Shown: one piece after another, positions 56,730 to 64,000 of the stretch
Numbering within the stretch: position 1 is the first letter of the stretch
Layout: each line of letters opens with the position of its first letter
Source: Helicobacter sp.
Lineage (GTDB): Bacteria > Campylobacterota > Campylobacteria > Campylobacterales > Helicobacteraceae
Assembly (NCBI RefSeq): GCF_022770205.1
Contig: NZ_JALEIK010000004.1
Span: 1-64,000, forward strand
Length of the DNA stretch: 64,000 nucleotides
Direction: 5' to 3'
Program-made: the position numbers and the translations under genes
Notes under the pieces: model-generated
Database searches by the model: none
Seen by the model: the letters and a program-made list of their open reading frames with translations, nothing else
Told to the model about the DNA's origin: nothing

Positions 56730-57580
56730 TTGACATTTTTCTCCTTTTCAAAAATTTGTGTGTAATCCCGCATTGTCCATTCAATAAAAGGACGCGGATT
56801 AAGGGCTTGCCCTAAATAACGGATTTCATAATGCAAATGCGGACCTGTGCTTCTCCCACTATTACCAGAATAAGCAACAACCTGCCCACGCCTTACAAAA
56901 TCCCCTTTTTGAACAGCAATTTTACTCAAATGCGCATAAAATGTGCTAAAACCAAAGGAATGCTCTAATTTCAACATCACTCCATAACCACCATTATAAC
57001 CATTATTAACATAATAAGCCACACCATCAGCTGGAGCATAAATAGGTGTTCCAACAGGCATACCATAATCAACCCCTGTATGCAAGTGCTTGCGTTGGGA
57101 GACAGGATTAATACGCTCTCCCCAATCAGAAGTTACACGGTATTCACTACGCATAGGCAAGCCATTTGGAATTAGTTGCATTACAAAGGCTTTTTGCGCT
57201 CCTGTAATGCTAGCTAAATCCACACGCTCAATCAAACTTAATTCTTTAGGATTCACCACTCTATCACTTAAACCCACAATCCCCTCTAAATCCTCTATCC
57301 TATCAGAAACTTTAACAAGTTCCTGTGTTTTCTCATCAATCAAGGCTTGCAATTCTTCATTTTTCTCATTAATTTTATAATATTCTTGTTGCATCAAATC
57401 GCGTTTAACTTCAATTTGACGCACTTCTGTTAATAATAATCGGATAGAGATAAAACTAAAGAAAAAAATCACCACCACAAGCAAAATCACATACAACACA
57501 ATTTGCTTCACATATTGGCGGATATTATATTGCTTAGAGCCATTAATATCAGTAATTGTTACAACAAAACGATTTTTCAT
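56648..57580 (-). CDS. csd1: M23 peptidoglycan endopeptidase Csd1
   Basis: Cell-shape peptidase acting on crosslinked murein with CcmA. The 310-residue protein has one N-terminal transmembrane helix (about 22-48), a coiled-coil region (about 50-100) and a LytM domain. Zinc ligands are in HTGVDYGMPVGTPIYAPADG (about 166-185) and GPHLHYEIR near 246. It starts one base before the folC stop region ends and overlaps ccmA by 82 bases. In H. pylori csd2 lies between folC and csd1; here no second M23 gene is present. Confidence 0.93.
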   Translation of the reverse strand: MKNRFVVTITDINGSKQYNIRQYVKQIVLYVILLVVVIFFFSFISIRLLLTEVRQIEVKRDLMQQEYYKINEKNEELQALIDEKTQELVKVSDRIEDLEGIVGLSDRVVNPKELSLIERVDLASITGAQKAFVMQLIPNGLPMRSEYRVTSDWGERINPVSQRKHLHTGVDYGMPVGTPIYAPADGVAYYVNNGYNGGYGVMLKLEHSFGFSTFYAHLSKIAVQKGDFVRRGQVVAYSGNSGRSTGPHLHYEIRYLGQALNPRPFIEWTMRDYTQIFEKEKNVKWQSLLTMINQLVEIQQTPALLQREQK

Positions 57581-58801
57581 CTACTTTTCTTCTATCTTCT
57601 TTGCTTTAAAATCTCTCAAAAACTTCGCCACCACGCTAAAAGAACCGCACACAAGGTATTGCGATTCCTTTTTTAATGCCACAAAATCACAATAGGGAAT
57701 CTCAAGTTCTTGTAAAATTTTCTCCAACGCACTCTTATCAATCACGCGCAAATTCTCCACCTGAAAAATCTCAACACGCTGAATAATAGGTTTTAGAAGC
57801 GATAAGATTGCTTTTGGATTTTTATCAGAATAAGAATTATAAATTAAAATGGTTGCATTCCTATTAAAATTTGCATAATGCTCTAATAACGCCTTTGCAC
57901 CATCTGTATTGTGTAAAACATCTAAAAAAATCTTTGGCGTTAAACTTTGGAATCTCCCTTGCAAATCAAGGGGAGGAAGCGTTTGCAAAAGAGATTTTAA
58001 AGCAAAATTTGAATTAAAATCAATTTTAGATTCCAACTTTTTTAAACTTGGAATCCTTTTTATCGCCATAACTAAACCCTGCCAAGCAAGTGTTAAATTT
58101 TGTGCTTGATAGCTTGGATAATGATGCGCTTTGACATACTCTAAAATACTTTGTGGAATTTCTTTGAGTCTCTCTAGCTCCACATCTCTTTCTTTAGCGA
58201 TTTGCCCTGCAATGCTGACCACTTCTTTTTCTCTTTGAAACCCTAACACAGAGAGTTTTACCATTGCATTGAGTTTTGTTATGGCAATCTCTTTAATGCT
58301 TGTGCCAAGATAATCTTCATGATCCATTCCAATGCTTGTAAAAAGTGTGAGTTTTGGAGTGCTACAAGTTGTTGTAGAATCATACTCTCCGCCAAGCCCC
58401 GCTTCTAAAATCACAATCTTACAATCCTTAAAAATTTTAAAAGCTAAAAATGTCAGCACTTCAAAATAGCTTGCCTCTTTTAAAACCTGTAAATCTAAAC
58501 TAGAAAATGCACTCTCTAACGCAGATTCCCTAACACTCTCTCCATTAATCCAAAATCTCTCACAAAGCGATAATAAATGCGGGGAAGTAAAATGCCCCAC
58601 CCTTACCCCTAAAGCCTTAAGCATTAAGGCTAGAAATCTCCCTGTGCTTCCTTTCCCATTTGTGCCTATTATTTGAATAATAACTTGATTTTTATTAAAA
58701 CTTAAATGGAGTTTTTCTAAAAGCCTTGGTGCGCGTTTTGGATTAAAAGGTGCATATTCTGCTCCTTTTTGCTTTAAAAAACACTCCAACCTAGACATCA
58801 T
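57581..58801 (-). CDS. folC: Bifunctional folylpolyglutamate / dihydrofolate synthase
   Basis: Adds glutamate to folates (Mur-ligase fold). The P-loop GTNGKGSTGRFLA (about 46-58) and HFTSPHLLSLCERFWING (about 76-93) are clear, with the lysine/metal region ILEAGLGGEYDSTTTCS near 130-146. The start is taken at ATG 58801, 9 bases after GGGA; the longer in-frame reading would overlap the upstream gene by 56 bases. Length is then 406. A KKLESK segment with a repeated DNA string is near residue 255. It is adjacent to csd1 and follows the GGDEF-like gene. Confidence 0.93.
   Translation of the reverse strand: MMSRLECFLKQKGAEYAPFNPKRAPRLLEKLHLSFNKNQVIIQIIGTNGKGSTGRFLALMLKALGVRVGHFTSPHLLSLCERFWINGESVRESALESAFSSLDLQVLKEASYFEVLTFLAFKIFKDCKIVILEAGLGGEYDSTTTCSTPKLTLFTSIGMDHEDYLGTSIKEIAITKLNAMVKLSVLGFQREKEVVSIAGQIAKERDVELERLKEIPQSILEYVKAHHYPSYQAQNLTLAWQGLVMAIKRIPSLKKLESKIDFNSNFALKSLLQTLPPLDLQGRFQSLTPKIFLDVLHNTDGAKALLEHYANFNRNATILIYNSYSDKNPKAILSLLKPIIQRVEIFQVENLRVIDKSALEKILQELEIPYCDFVALKKESQYLVCGSFSVVAKFLRDFKAKKIEEK
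58024..58044 (-). repeat. KKLESK string, variant copy in folC
   Basis: TTTTAGATTCCAACTTTTTT followed by A: one substitution and one extra T relative to the psd, cvfB and ubiD copies, and still K-K-L-E-S-K in frame. Another GGAATCC word lies six bases further on (58050-58056). Confidence 0.55.
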
Positions 58802-60008
58802 ATTGAATAATCCCTTGTGAGTCTTTGTGTTTAACAAATTCCTCAAGGCTAACTTTAAGCATAGATTCTAAATCTCTTGCTTCTACACGATGCGACACTT
58901 GCGCACTTAAAGAAATTGCAATGCGCGTTTGCTGAAACATAAACTTGCTATGGCTCACAATCTTGTCTAAATTATAAATAAAGGCAATTGCCTCTTCTTT
59001 TTCTCTCCCAAGCAAACAAGCCAAAAACTCTTCATTCCCATAATAAGCAATCAAATCACTTGTGTTGCTATATTGCTTTAATAACCTTCCAAGCGTTGCT
59101 AAAATCCGTTTTGCCGCTTCAACTCCATAATGAAGTTTGATTTTATCATAACTTGCGATTCCAAAAACAATCACTGCGTAATTTTCACTTGTTTTTACAA
59201 ATTCCTCTTCAGCATAATTTAGCACTTTTTGCATTCCAACCTTGCTCATCAAAGTCGTCATCGCATCAATAGGCAATGCCATTACATCTTTAAATTCTAA
59301 CAGCTTTTTAGACGGATGTGTCGCTGGATTTGTAAAATCGTGCTTTTGTGGTTCTTGTTGGTTTAGAGAAGAAGGCAAGGCACTTAGGGCTAAGATTTGA
59401 GCTTCTAAGCCTTTTAGCAATTTAAGCTGCTCTTCTTTTGTAGGCTTTGACTCTTTTAAGAACTCACGCACATCATCTTGCCATTTTTGGATTCCAAAAT
59501 AAGGAATCTTAAAATTACTTAAAATTTCAAGTGCCTTTAAAAAATCTAAAAAATCAAATTCTGGAATCTTTTTAACCTGCTCCATCCAACGCTCACGCCA
59601 ATTATGCATAGATTGAGAATTTAGCTTATCAATTTCAATCAAATGTCCCTTTGCAAGCATACTTACCTCTTTTTGAGGATGTGTAGCAAGCAGGCGCAAA
59701 AGCAATTTTAATGTTTCAAGTGAAGTATTAAAATTTTTCTTTGAAAAATTAAGATGATTAATAGCCTTTGTTAAAGCAATAAGAAGCTCATTTTTATGCT
59801 TAAATTTCTTGTGCGGTAAATTCTCTTTAGCTTCAGGATCTAACATTTCAAGCACCTTTTCAATGCTCAATTCTAATTCCACCACAATACCCATTTTCTT
59901 AGCTGCTACACAATAAGCTTGCGCATAAGCCTCTGGCGTTGGTTCTTTTCCCTCCTTTAACAATGCCCTCAAAGCTTCTCTAGCAATGTTTTGTGCATTT
60001 TGCATCAA
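58791..60008 (-). CDS. Degenerate GGDEF-domain protein
   Basis: A 405-residue soluble protein. Residues 1-240 are helical and unrecognised. Residues about 242-395 follow the GGDEF fold: DAMTTLMSKVGMQKVL matches D-x-L-T-G-L-x-N-R, and YYGNEEFLA (324-328 GNEEF) replaces GGDEF/GGEEF. The usual metal-binding Asp (D-x-D-x-F-K) reads FGIASYDKIK, and the inhibitory-site RxxD is NTSD, so cyclic di-GMP synthesis is unlikely. A role as nucleotide sensor or structural protein is possible. It sits between lptE and folC with four- and eleven-base overlaps. Confidence 0.75.
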   Translation of the reverse strand: MMQNAQNIAREALRALLKEGKEPTPEAYAQAYCVAAKKMGIVVELELSIEKVLEMLDPEAKENLPHKKFKHKNELLIALTKAINHLNFSKKNFNTSLETLKLLLRLLATHPQKEVSMLAKGHLIEIDKLNSQSMHNWRERWMEQVKKIPEFDFLDFLKALEILSNFKIPYFGIQKWQDDVREFLKESKPTKEEQLKLLKGLEAQILALSALPSSLNQQEPQKHDFTNPATHPSKKLLEFKDVMALPIDAMTTLMSKVGMQKVLNYAEEEFVKTSENYAVIVFGIASYDKIKLHYGVEAAKRILATLGRLLKQYSNTSDLIAYYGNEEFLACLLGREKEEAIAFIYNLDKIVSHSKFMFQQTRIAISLSAQVSHRVEARDLESMLKVSLEEFVKHKDSQGIIQYDV

Positions 60009-60514
60009 TGCCCCTCAATCCCTATTTGAGAAATAAATCCATCTAAAGCTTGGAGTGTTGCGCGATTAATCGCCTCAAGTCGCACAGAATCCGTAATGAT
60101 AGAACTCTCATTCAAAGAAAAGCTATAAAATCCTCTTTTATTAAACACACGCATTTTTTGACTTAGATTATTGATAAATTTAAATTCCACAGCAACTTCG
60201 CAACGATAAAATGTTGCAAAACCTGTGCGGTTCTCTGCAAGAGAGTTAAAACTTACTGAACGCAATTGCACTTCTATAATGGAAGTTGCATTTTCTTTAT
60301 CCACAATATTTGCGTGCAGGCGACCAAAAATACTTTTAGAGAGCTCATCTTTTAATGCCACACTATTTTGGGGATCTCTAGGATCAATTTTTACTTCTAC
60401 ATAAATTTTATCGCCCAATGTTTTTTGGGTGTTATGCGCTAAAGGCTTATAACCACACGCACTAAAATTCAATGCTAAAAAAGCTACTAAAATTAGAAAA
60501 ATTTTTTGCATCAT
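60005..60514 (-). CDS. lptE: LPS-assembly lipoprotein LptE
   Basis: Outer-membrane lipoprotein that partners LptD in LPS insertion. The signal ends with the lipobox FSAC followed by GYKPLA, the usual LptE beginning. [26 protein letters not shown] and an E-V-Q-L-R-S-V-S-F strand fit the family. Length of 169 residues is typical. It overlaps leuS upstream and the GGDEF-like gene downstream by four bases each. The gene order leuS-lptE is shared with H. pylori (HP1547-HP1546). Confidence 0.85.
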   Translation of the reverse strand: MMQKIFLILVAFLALNFSACGYKPLAHNTQKTLGDKIYVEVKIDPRDPQNSVALKDELSKSIFGRLHANIVDKENATSIIEVQLRSVSFNSLAENRTGFATFYRCEVAVEFKFINNLSQKMRVFNKRGFYSFSLNESSIITDSVRLEAINRATLQALDGFISQIGIEGH

Positions 60515-62976
60515 TGCACCACAAAATTCACAAGCTTATTGGGCACAACAATTTCTTTTACAATGGCGACTCCATTAATCCATTTTTCAACGGCAACTTT
60601 TGCAAGCGCTAAAACTTCTGTGTCATCTGCATTGATAGCCACTTTAATTTCACCTCTACGCTTACCATTGATTGTAATTGCCATTGTAATGGAATCCTCT
60701 TTTAATGCAGACGCATCTAAAGCAATGGGAGCAAAATTTGCAAGATTAAAATACTTCTTACTTAACTCCCAACAAATGTGTGGAATAATCGGCTCTAGCA
60801 CATTAAGCAAAATAAAATACCCCTCGCTCCACACTTTAGCATTATCCTGCTCATTAAGGGCATTTAAAGCTTCCATACAAGCAGCAATGAGCGTATTAAA
60901 AGCATATCCACTCTCGTGTGTGAAAGTTTCATTGGATTTTTTCAGTGCTTCATAGACTTTTTTGCGCGCATATTTTTCCTTCTGGCTTAAATTTTCTACT
61001 GCAATTTTTGGTAAGATGGTAATTTTTTGCACTTTTTCAATCTTTGCACACAAACGCTTAATAAAGCGAAAAGAACCCTCTACTGCTGAATCATTCCATT
61101 CCAACTCCCGCACAGGAGGAGCTGCAAATAAAATAAAAAGCCTTGCAGTATCTGCACCAAATTGCGCAATAATCTCACTAGGATCTACAACATTTCCTTT
61201 GGATTTGCTCATTTTTGCACCATCTTTTGTTACCATTCCTTGTGTTAAAAGATTAGAAAAAGGCTCACTAGATTCTGTATAACCCAAACTTTTTAAAACT
61301 TTTGTGAAAAAACGCGCATACAATAAGTGCAAAATCGCGTGTTCAATCCCGCCAATATATTCATCAACATCCATCCAATATTGCGCATCTTCTGCGCTAA
61401 TTGCCTCATTTTGGCGCAAATTTTGTGGCGTTGTGTAACGCAAGAAATACCAGCTAGATTCCACAAAAGTATCTAGTGTATCTGTTTCTCTAAGTGCGTT
61501 TTTCCCACATTTTGGGCAAGCACAATGCTTCCAACTCAAATGCTTATCTAGCGGATTCCCCTCCCCATCAATGCTAACATCCTCAGGCAATGCAACGGGT
61601 AATTTCTCTAAGGATTCTGGCACAATGCCACAAAACTCACAATGGATTAAAGGAATCGGAGTCCCCCAATATCTCTGCCTTGAAATCCCCCAATCTCGCA
61701 ATTTAAAATTTACAACAGCCCTACCCTTGCCACTTTTTTCAAAATAAGCAATGATTTTTTGCTTTGCCTCTTCATTATCCAAGCCATCATACTCTTGTGA
61801 ATTTATTAGCACCCCACCTTCTGTGTAAAAACCATTTTGCGTAAAATCTTTGGAATCTTTTGGTTGAATCACAGGAATAATAGGTAAATCATATTTTTTA
61901 GCAAACTCAAAATCTCTTTCATCGTGGGCTGGCACACTCATCACCGCCCCACTTCCATAACCCATTAACACAAAATTTGCCACCCATAATGGAATCCTTT
62001 TTTGACTTAAAGGATGAATGGCATAAATTCCAAGTGGAATCCCTATTTTTTCTTGCTGTGCACGCTCCCTTTCGCTTGTGTTTTGCATTACTTGAATTTG
62101 CTCCATCACTTCTTTTGCAAGTCCATAGTTTTGCGCATTTTCTAATATTGCTTTCACTAAAGGGTGTTCAGGTGCAACTGCGCAATAACTCGCACCAAAA
62201 ATCGTATCAGGACGCGTGGTAAAGACTTCTAATTCTGAAATCACGCCATCCCCATTTTGAATACTTTTTTCTAACTCAAAGACAAAGCTTAACCCCTCTG
62301 ACTTACCAATCCAATTGCGCTGCATTGTTAAAACTTGATTAGGCCACTTCCCCTCTAGTGCATCTAAATCCTGTAATAATTCCTCAGCATAATCTGTGAT
62401 TTTAATGTAGTATTGATACATTTCTTTTTGCACCACAGGCGTATCGCAACGCCAACATTTTCCTTCAATCACTTGCTCATTTGCAAGCACGGTTTTATCA
62501 TTTGGACACCAATTTAAAAAGCCCTTTTTGCGATAAATTAGCCCCTTTTCCCACATTGCGATGAAAAAAGTTTGCTCCCATTTTGAATAAACCCTATCAC
62601 AAGTTGCAAGTTCACGCATTTTTGAAAAAGAAAATCCAAGACTATAAAGTTGGGATTTCATATTTTCAATATTAGAATAAGTCCAAGCTTTAGGATGTGT
62701 TTTATGCTTAATGGCAGCGTTTTCTGCTGGCATTCCAAAAGCATCCCAACCAATAGGATGCAACACATTATAACCCTCTTTGCGAAACTTCCTAGCAATC
62801 GCATCGCTGATGCAATAATTGCGCACATGCCCCATATGGATATTCCCGCTAGGATAAGGAAACATACTTAAAATATACTTTTTAGGCAAAGCTTTATCTT
62901 CTCTTGGTTCATACGCACCACTCTCTTCCCAAAACTTCTGCCACTTCCTCTCAACTTCCCTAGGATTGTATTCCAT
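60511..62976 (-). CDS. leuS: Leucyl-tRNA synthetase
   Basis: Charges tRNA-Leu. The HIGH-type motif HMGH is at residues 47-50 (in [14 protein letters not shown]), and KMSKS near 588 ([14 protein letters not shown]). The editing domain carries [21 protein letters not shown]. Zinc-like cysteine pairs are in CPNDK...CWRCD and CEFCG. The 821-residue length is usual for bacterial LeuRS. It follows the small membrane-protein gene by nine bases and overlaps lptE by four. Confidence 0.97.
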   Translation of the reverse strand: MEYNPREVERKWQKFWEESGAYEPREDKALPKKYILSMFPYPSGNIHMGHVRNYCISDAIARKFRKEGYNVLHPIGWDAFGMPAENAAIKHKTHPKAWTYSNIENMKSQLYSLGFSFSKMRELATCDRVYSKWEQTFFIAMWEKGLIYRKKGFLNWCPNDKTVLANEQVIEGKCWRCDTPVVQKEMYQYYIKITDYAEELLQDLDALEGKWPNQVLTMQRNWIGKSEGLSFVFELEKSIQNGDGVISELEVFTTRPDTIFGASYCAVAPEHPLVKAILENAQNYGLAKEVMEQIQVMQNTSERERAQQEKIGIPLGIYAIHPLSQKRIPLWVANFVLMGYGSGAVMSVPAHDERDFEFAKKYDLPIIPVIQPKDSKDFTQNGFYTEGGVLINSQEYDGLDNEEAKQKIIAYFEKSGKGRAVVNFKLRDWGISRQRYWGTPIPLIHCEFCGIVPESLEKLPVALPEDVSIDGEGNPLDKHLSWKHCACPKCGKNALRETDTLDTFVESSWYFLRYTTPQNLRQNEAISAEDAQYWMDVDEYIGGIEHAILHLLYARFFTKVLKSLGYTESSEPFSNLLTQGMVTKDGAKMSKSKGNVVDPSEIIAQFGADTARLFILFAAPPVRELEWNDSAVEGSFRFIKRLCAKIEKVQKITILPKIAVENLSQKEKYARKKVYEALKKSNETFTHESGYAFNTLIAACMEALNALNEQDNAKVWSEGYFILLNVLEPIIPHICWELSKKYFNLANFAPIALDASALKEDSITMAITINGKRRGEIKVAINADDTEVLALAKVAVEKWINGVAIVKEIVVPNKLVNFVVQ

Positions 62977-62985
62977 ACCACACCT

Positions 62986-63327
62986 CTAATTATAGTTGTT
63001 GTAGCTCTTAATGCTTTCAATAGAGATAAATATAACAGATACAATATTTGCAACCAATGCACCAAGCGCTAATGCTACTGCGACATTAATGTCATCAAAT
63101 ACTTGCAGATAAATCAATGCCGGAATTAAATGTAAATCTGCCACCAAAGAAGCTGCCATGAGCTCTGCTGACATAAAGCTCCTAACCCCAATCTTTAAAA
63201 TCGTTGAGAGAATATTGACACCACCTGCGATAAATAGCATCACCAAACTTTGTTCAACCAAAAAGCCAACCGTAAAAGTTAGGCTCATCAAAATAAAAAA
63301 AACAAAAGTTACCTTTCCCCAATCCAT
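62986..63327 (-). CDS. Small membrane protein conserved next to secF in Helicobacter
   Basis: A 113-residue protein with about three hydrophobic segments (5-25, 28-48 and 80-100). It resembles the uncharacterised H. pylori protein encoded between secF and leuS (HP1548 position). Its start overlaps the secF stop by one base, so it is likely co-translated. No catalytic motif was seen. A role linked to protein export is suggested by position only. Confidence 0.7.
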   Translation of the reverse strand: MDWGKVTFVFFILMSLTFTVGFLVEQSLVMLFIAGGVNILSTILKIGVRSFMSAELMAASLVADLHLIPALIYLQVFDDINVAVALALGALVANIVSVIFISIESIKSYNNYN

Positions 63328-64000
63328 TAGATTCTACCCCTTTCATACATTTCTCGTAATTTCTTTTTCTCTAATGCCTTTCTCTCTGCTTCAATCACTT
63401 TTTGATAATATTTTTGCAAATCAAATCCAAACAAAATCACAAGTTTACTTGCAACAAAAATAGAGCTATAACTCCCAACAATAGAGCCAACTAACATTGG
63501 CAGACTAAAACCTTTAATAATTTCTCCACCAAAAACATAAAGAGTAAAAACCGCAAAAAACATTGTTAAAGAAGTTAGAATCGTCCTTGAAAGCGTAGCT
63601 GAAAGTGCTTCATTAATAACATTTTCTAAGGTTTCTTGATTTCTAAGACTAATGGTTTCACGGATTCTATCAAAAATAATAATTGTGTCGTTAATGGAAT
63701 ATCCAATGATTGTTAAAAGTGCAGCAATCACTTCTAGCCCTAAATCAATATCAAACAAAACCACAGCTCCAGCAGCAATCACAACATCATGCACAAGTGC
63801 TAAAATCGCTGCTAGCGCAAACCGCCATTCATAACGATAAGAAACATAACACAGAATGCTAATTAGTGCAAGAATAAGTGCTACACTCCCCTTTTCTCTA
63901 AGCTCACTTCCTACCTTTGGACCCACAACATCTACACGGCGCACACTAAGATTGCCTGTGTCTTTAAGGACATTTGCCACTTCTTGCCCAATATCTTCAT
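63327..64000 (-). CDS. secF: Protein-export membrane protein SecF (N-terminus beyond window)
   Basis: Part of the SecDF complex that uses the proton gradient to pull proteins across the membrane. The frame is open to the window end, reading E-D-I-G-Q-E-V-A-N-V before the conserved VRRVDVVGPKVGSELREKG. This therefore covers the last ~224 residues. Five transmembrane segments and the family motifs IIGYSINDTIIIFDRIRE and GGEIIKGFSLPMLVGSIVGSYSSIFVA are visible. A GTG codon near 63980 is internal, not the start. It heads the long leftward operon toward leuS. Confidence 0.95.
   Translation of the reverse strand, partial: EDIGQEVANVLKDTGNLSVRRVDVVGPKVGSELREKGSVALILALISILCYVSYRYEWRFALAAILALVHDVVIAAGAVVLFDIDLGLEVIAALLTIIGYSINDTIIIFDRIRETISLRNQETLENVINEALSATLSRTILTSLTMFFAVFTLYVFGGEIIKGFSLPMLVGSIVGSYSSIFVASKLVILFGFDLQKYYQKVIEAERKALEKKKLREMYERGRI

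Noticed and set aside
1-64000. GGAATCC as a replication-oriented Chi or KOPS site
   Set aside because: The two orientations are about equal and do not follow a strand, unlike polar guide sequences; not formally excluded without the full genome.
1-64000. tRNA, rRNA, CRISPR arrays, complete transposons
   Set aside because: No cloverleaf, rRNA-like block, regularly spaced repeat or transposase frame was found on either strand.

Overview
The window looks like chromosome of a low-GC member of the Helicobacteraceae, most likely a non-pylori (enterohepatic-type) Helicobacter. Protein content is typical of Campylobacterota. Several gene blocks follow the Helicobacter pylori order: rluB-dnaE; valS-fliW; folD-lepB-M50 protease-rpiB-small coiled-coil protein; nadC-nadA-psd; and secF-small membrane protein-leuS-lptE-folC-csd1-ccmA-mfd. 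The species placement is inference; no rRNA gene is present. There are no tRNA, rRNA or CRISPR loci, no complete insertion sequence, and no gene-free stretch above 300 bases.

Layout: 1-7.5 kb is a leftward block (rluB, an SUI1-like protein, dnaE, valS). 7.7-10.1 kb runs rightward (fliW and a UvrD/Rep helicase). 10.1-21 kb is leftward: a secreted lysozyme-like protein, the proline-use pair putP-putA, a two-component pair whose regulator is of the HsrA/CosR type, class II DAHP synthase and citrate synthase. 21-24.7 kb holds envelope genes (lolA, a UPF0114 membrane protein, an M48 lipoprotein protease, sppA) plus purU. lepA follows. 26.6-32.3 kb is an AT-richer acquired island: a ribbon-helix-helix/ParA-like remnant and a type III restriction-modification pair. 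32.3-36 kb carries a cytochrome c and the folD-lepB-M50-rpiB block. 36-43.5 kb is leftward (thiL, nadC, nadA, psd, bpt, mltC, a DJ-1 protein, efp, a PpiC isomerase). 43.6-47.4 kb is an iron-uptake locus: a TonB-dependent receptor divergent from exbB-exbD-tonB. 47.5-49.7 kb encodes a large propeller-plus-solenoid protein of unknown function. 49.7-64 kb is one long leftward run from secF (cut by the window end) to cvfB, combining protein export, LPS transport, folate, cell shape, DNA repair and menaquinone genes.

The most unusual signal is at the DNA-word level. The heptamer GGAATCC/GGATTCC occurs about 47 times by hand count, roughly ten times the number expected from base composition. It occurs in both orientations and more than one reading frame, is absent from the restriction-modification island, and one inverted pair forms a hairpin after the DAHP synthase gene. 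This pattern resembles DNA-uptake-type words. A related 20-base string, encoding the peptide KKLESK, is repeated exactly in three unrelated genes and nearly exactly in a fourth. Other points of interest are palindromic repeats inserted in frame in the mod gene, an HsrA/CosR-type regulator with a canonical phospho-acceptor and its own kinase, a ParA-like protein that appears to have lost its P-loop, and a degenerate GGDEF protein in the cell-shape/LPS operon.
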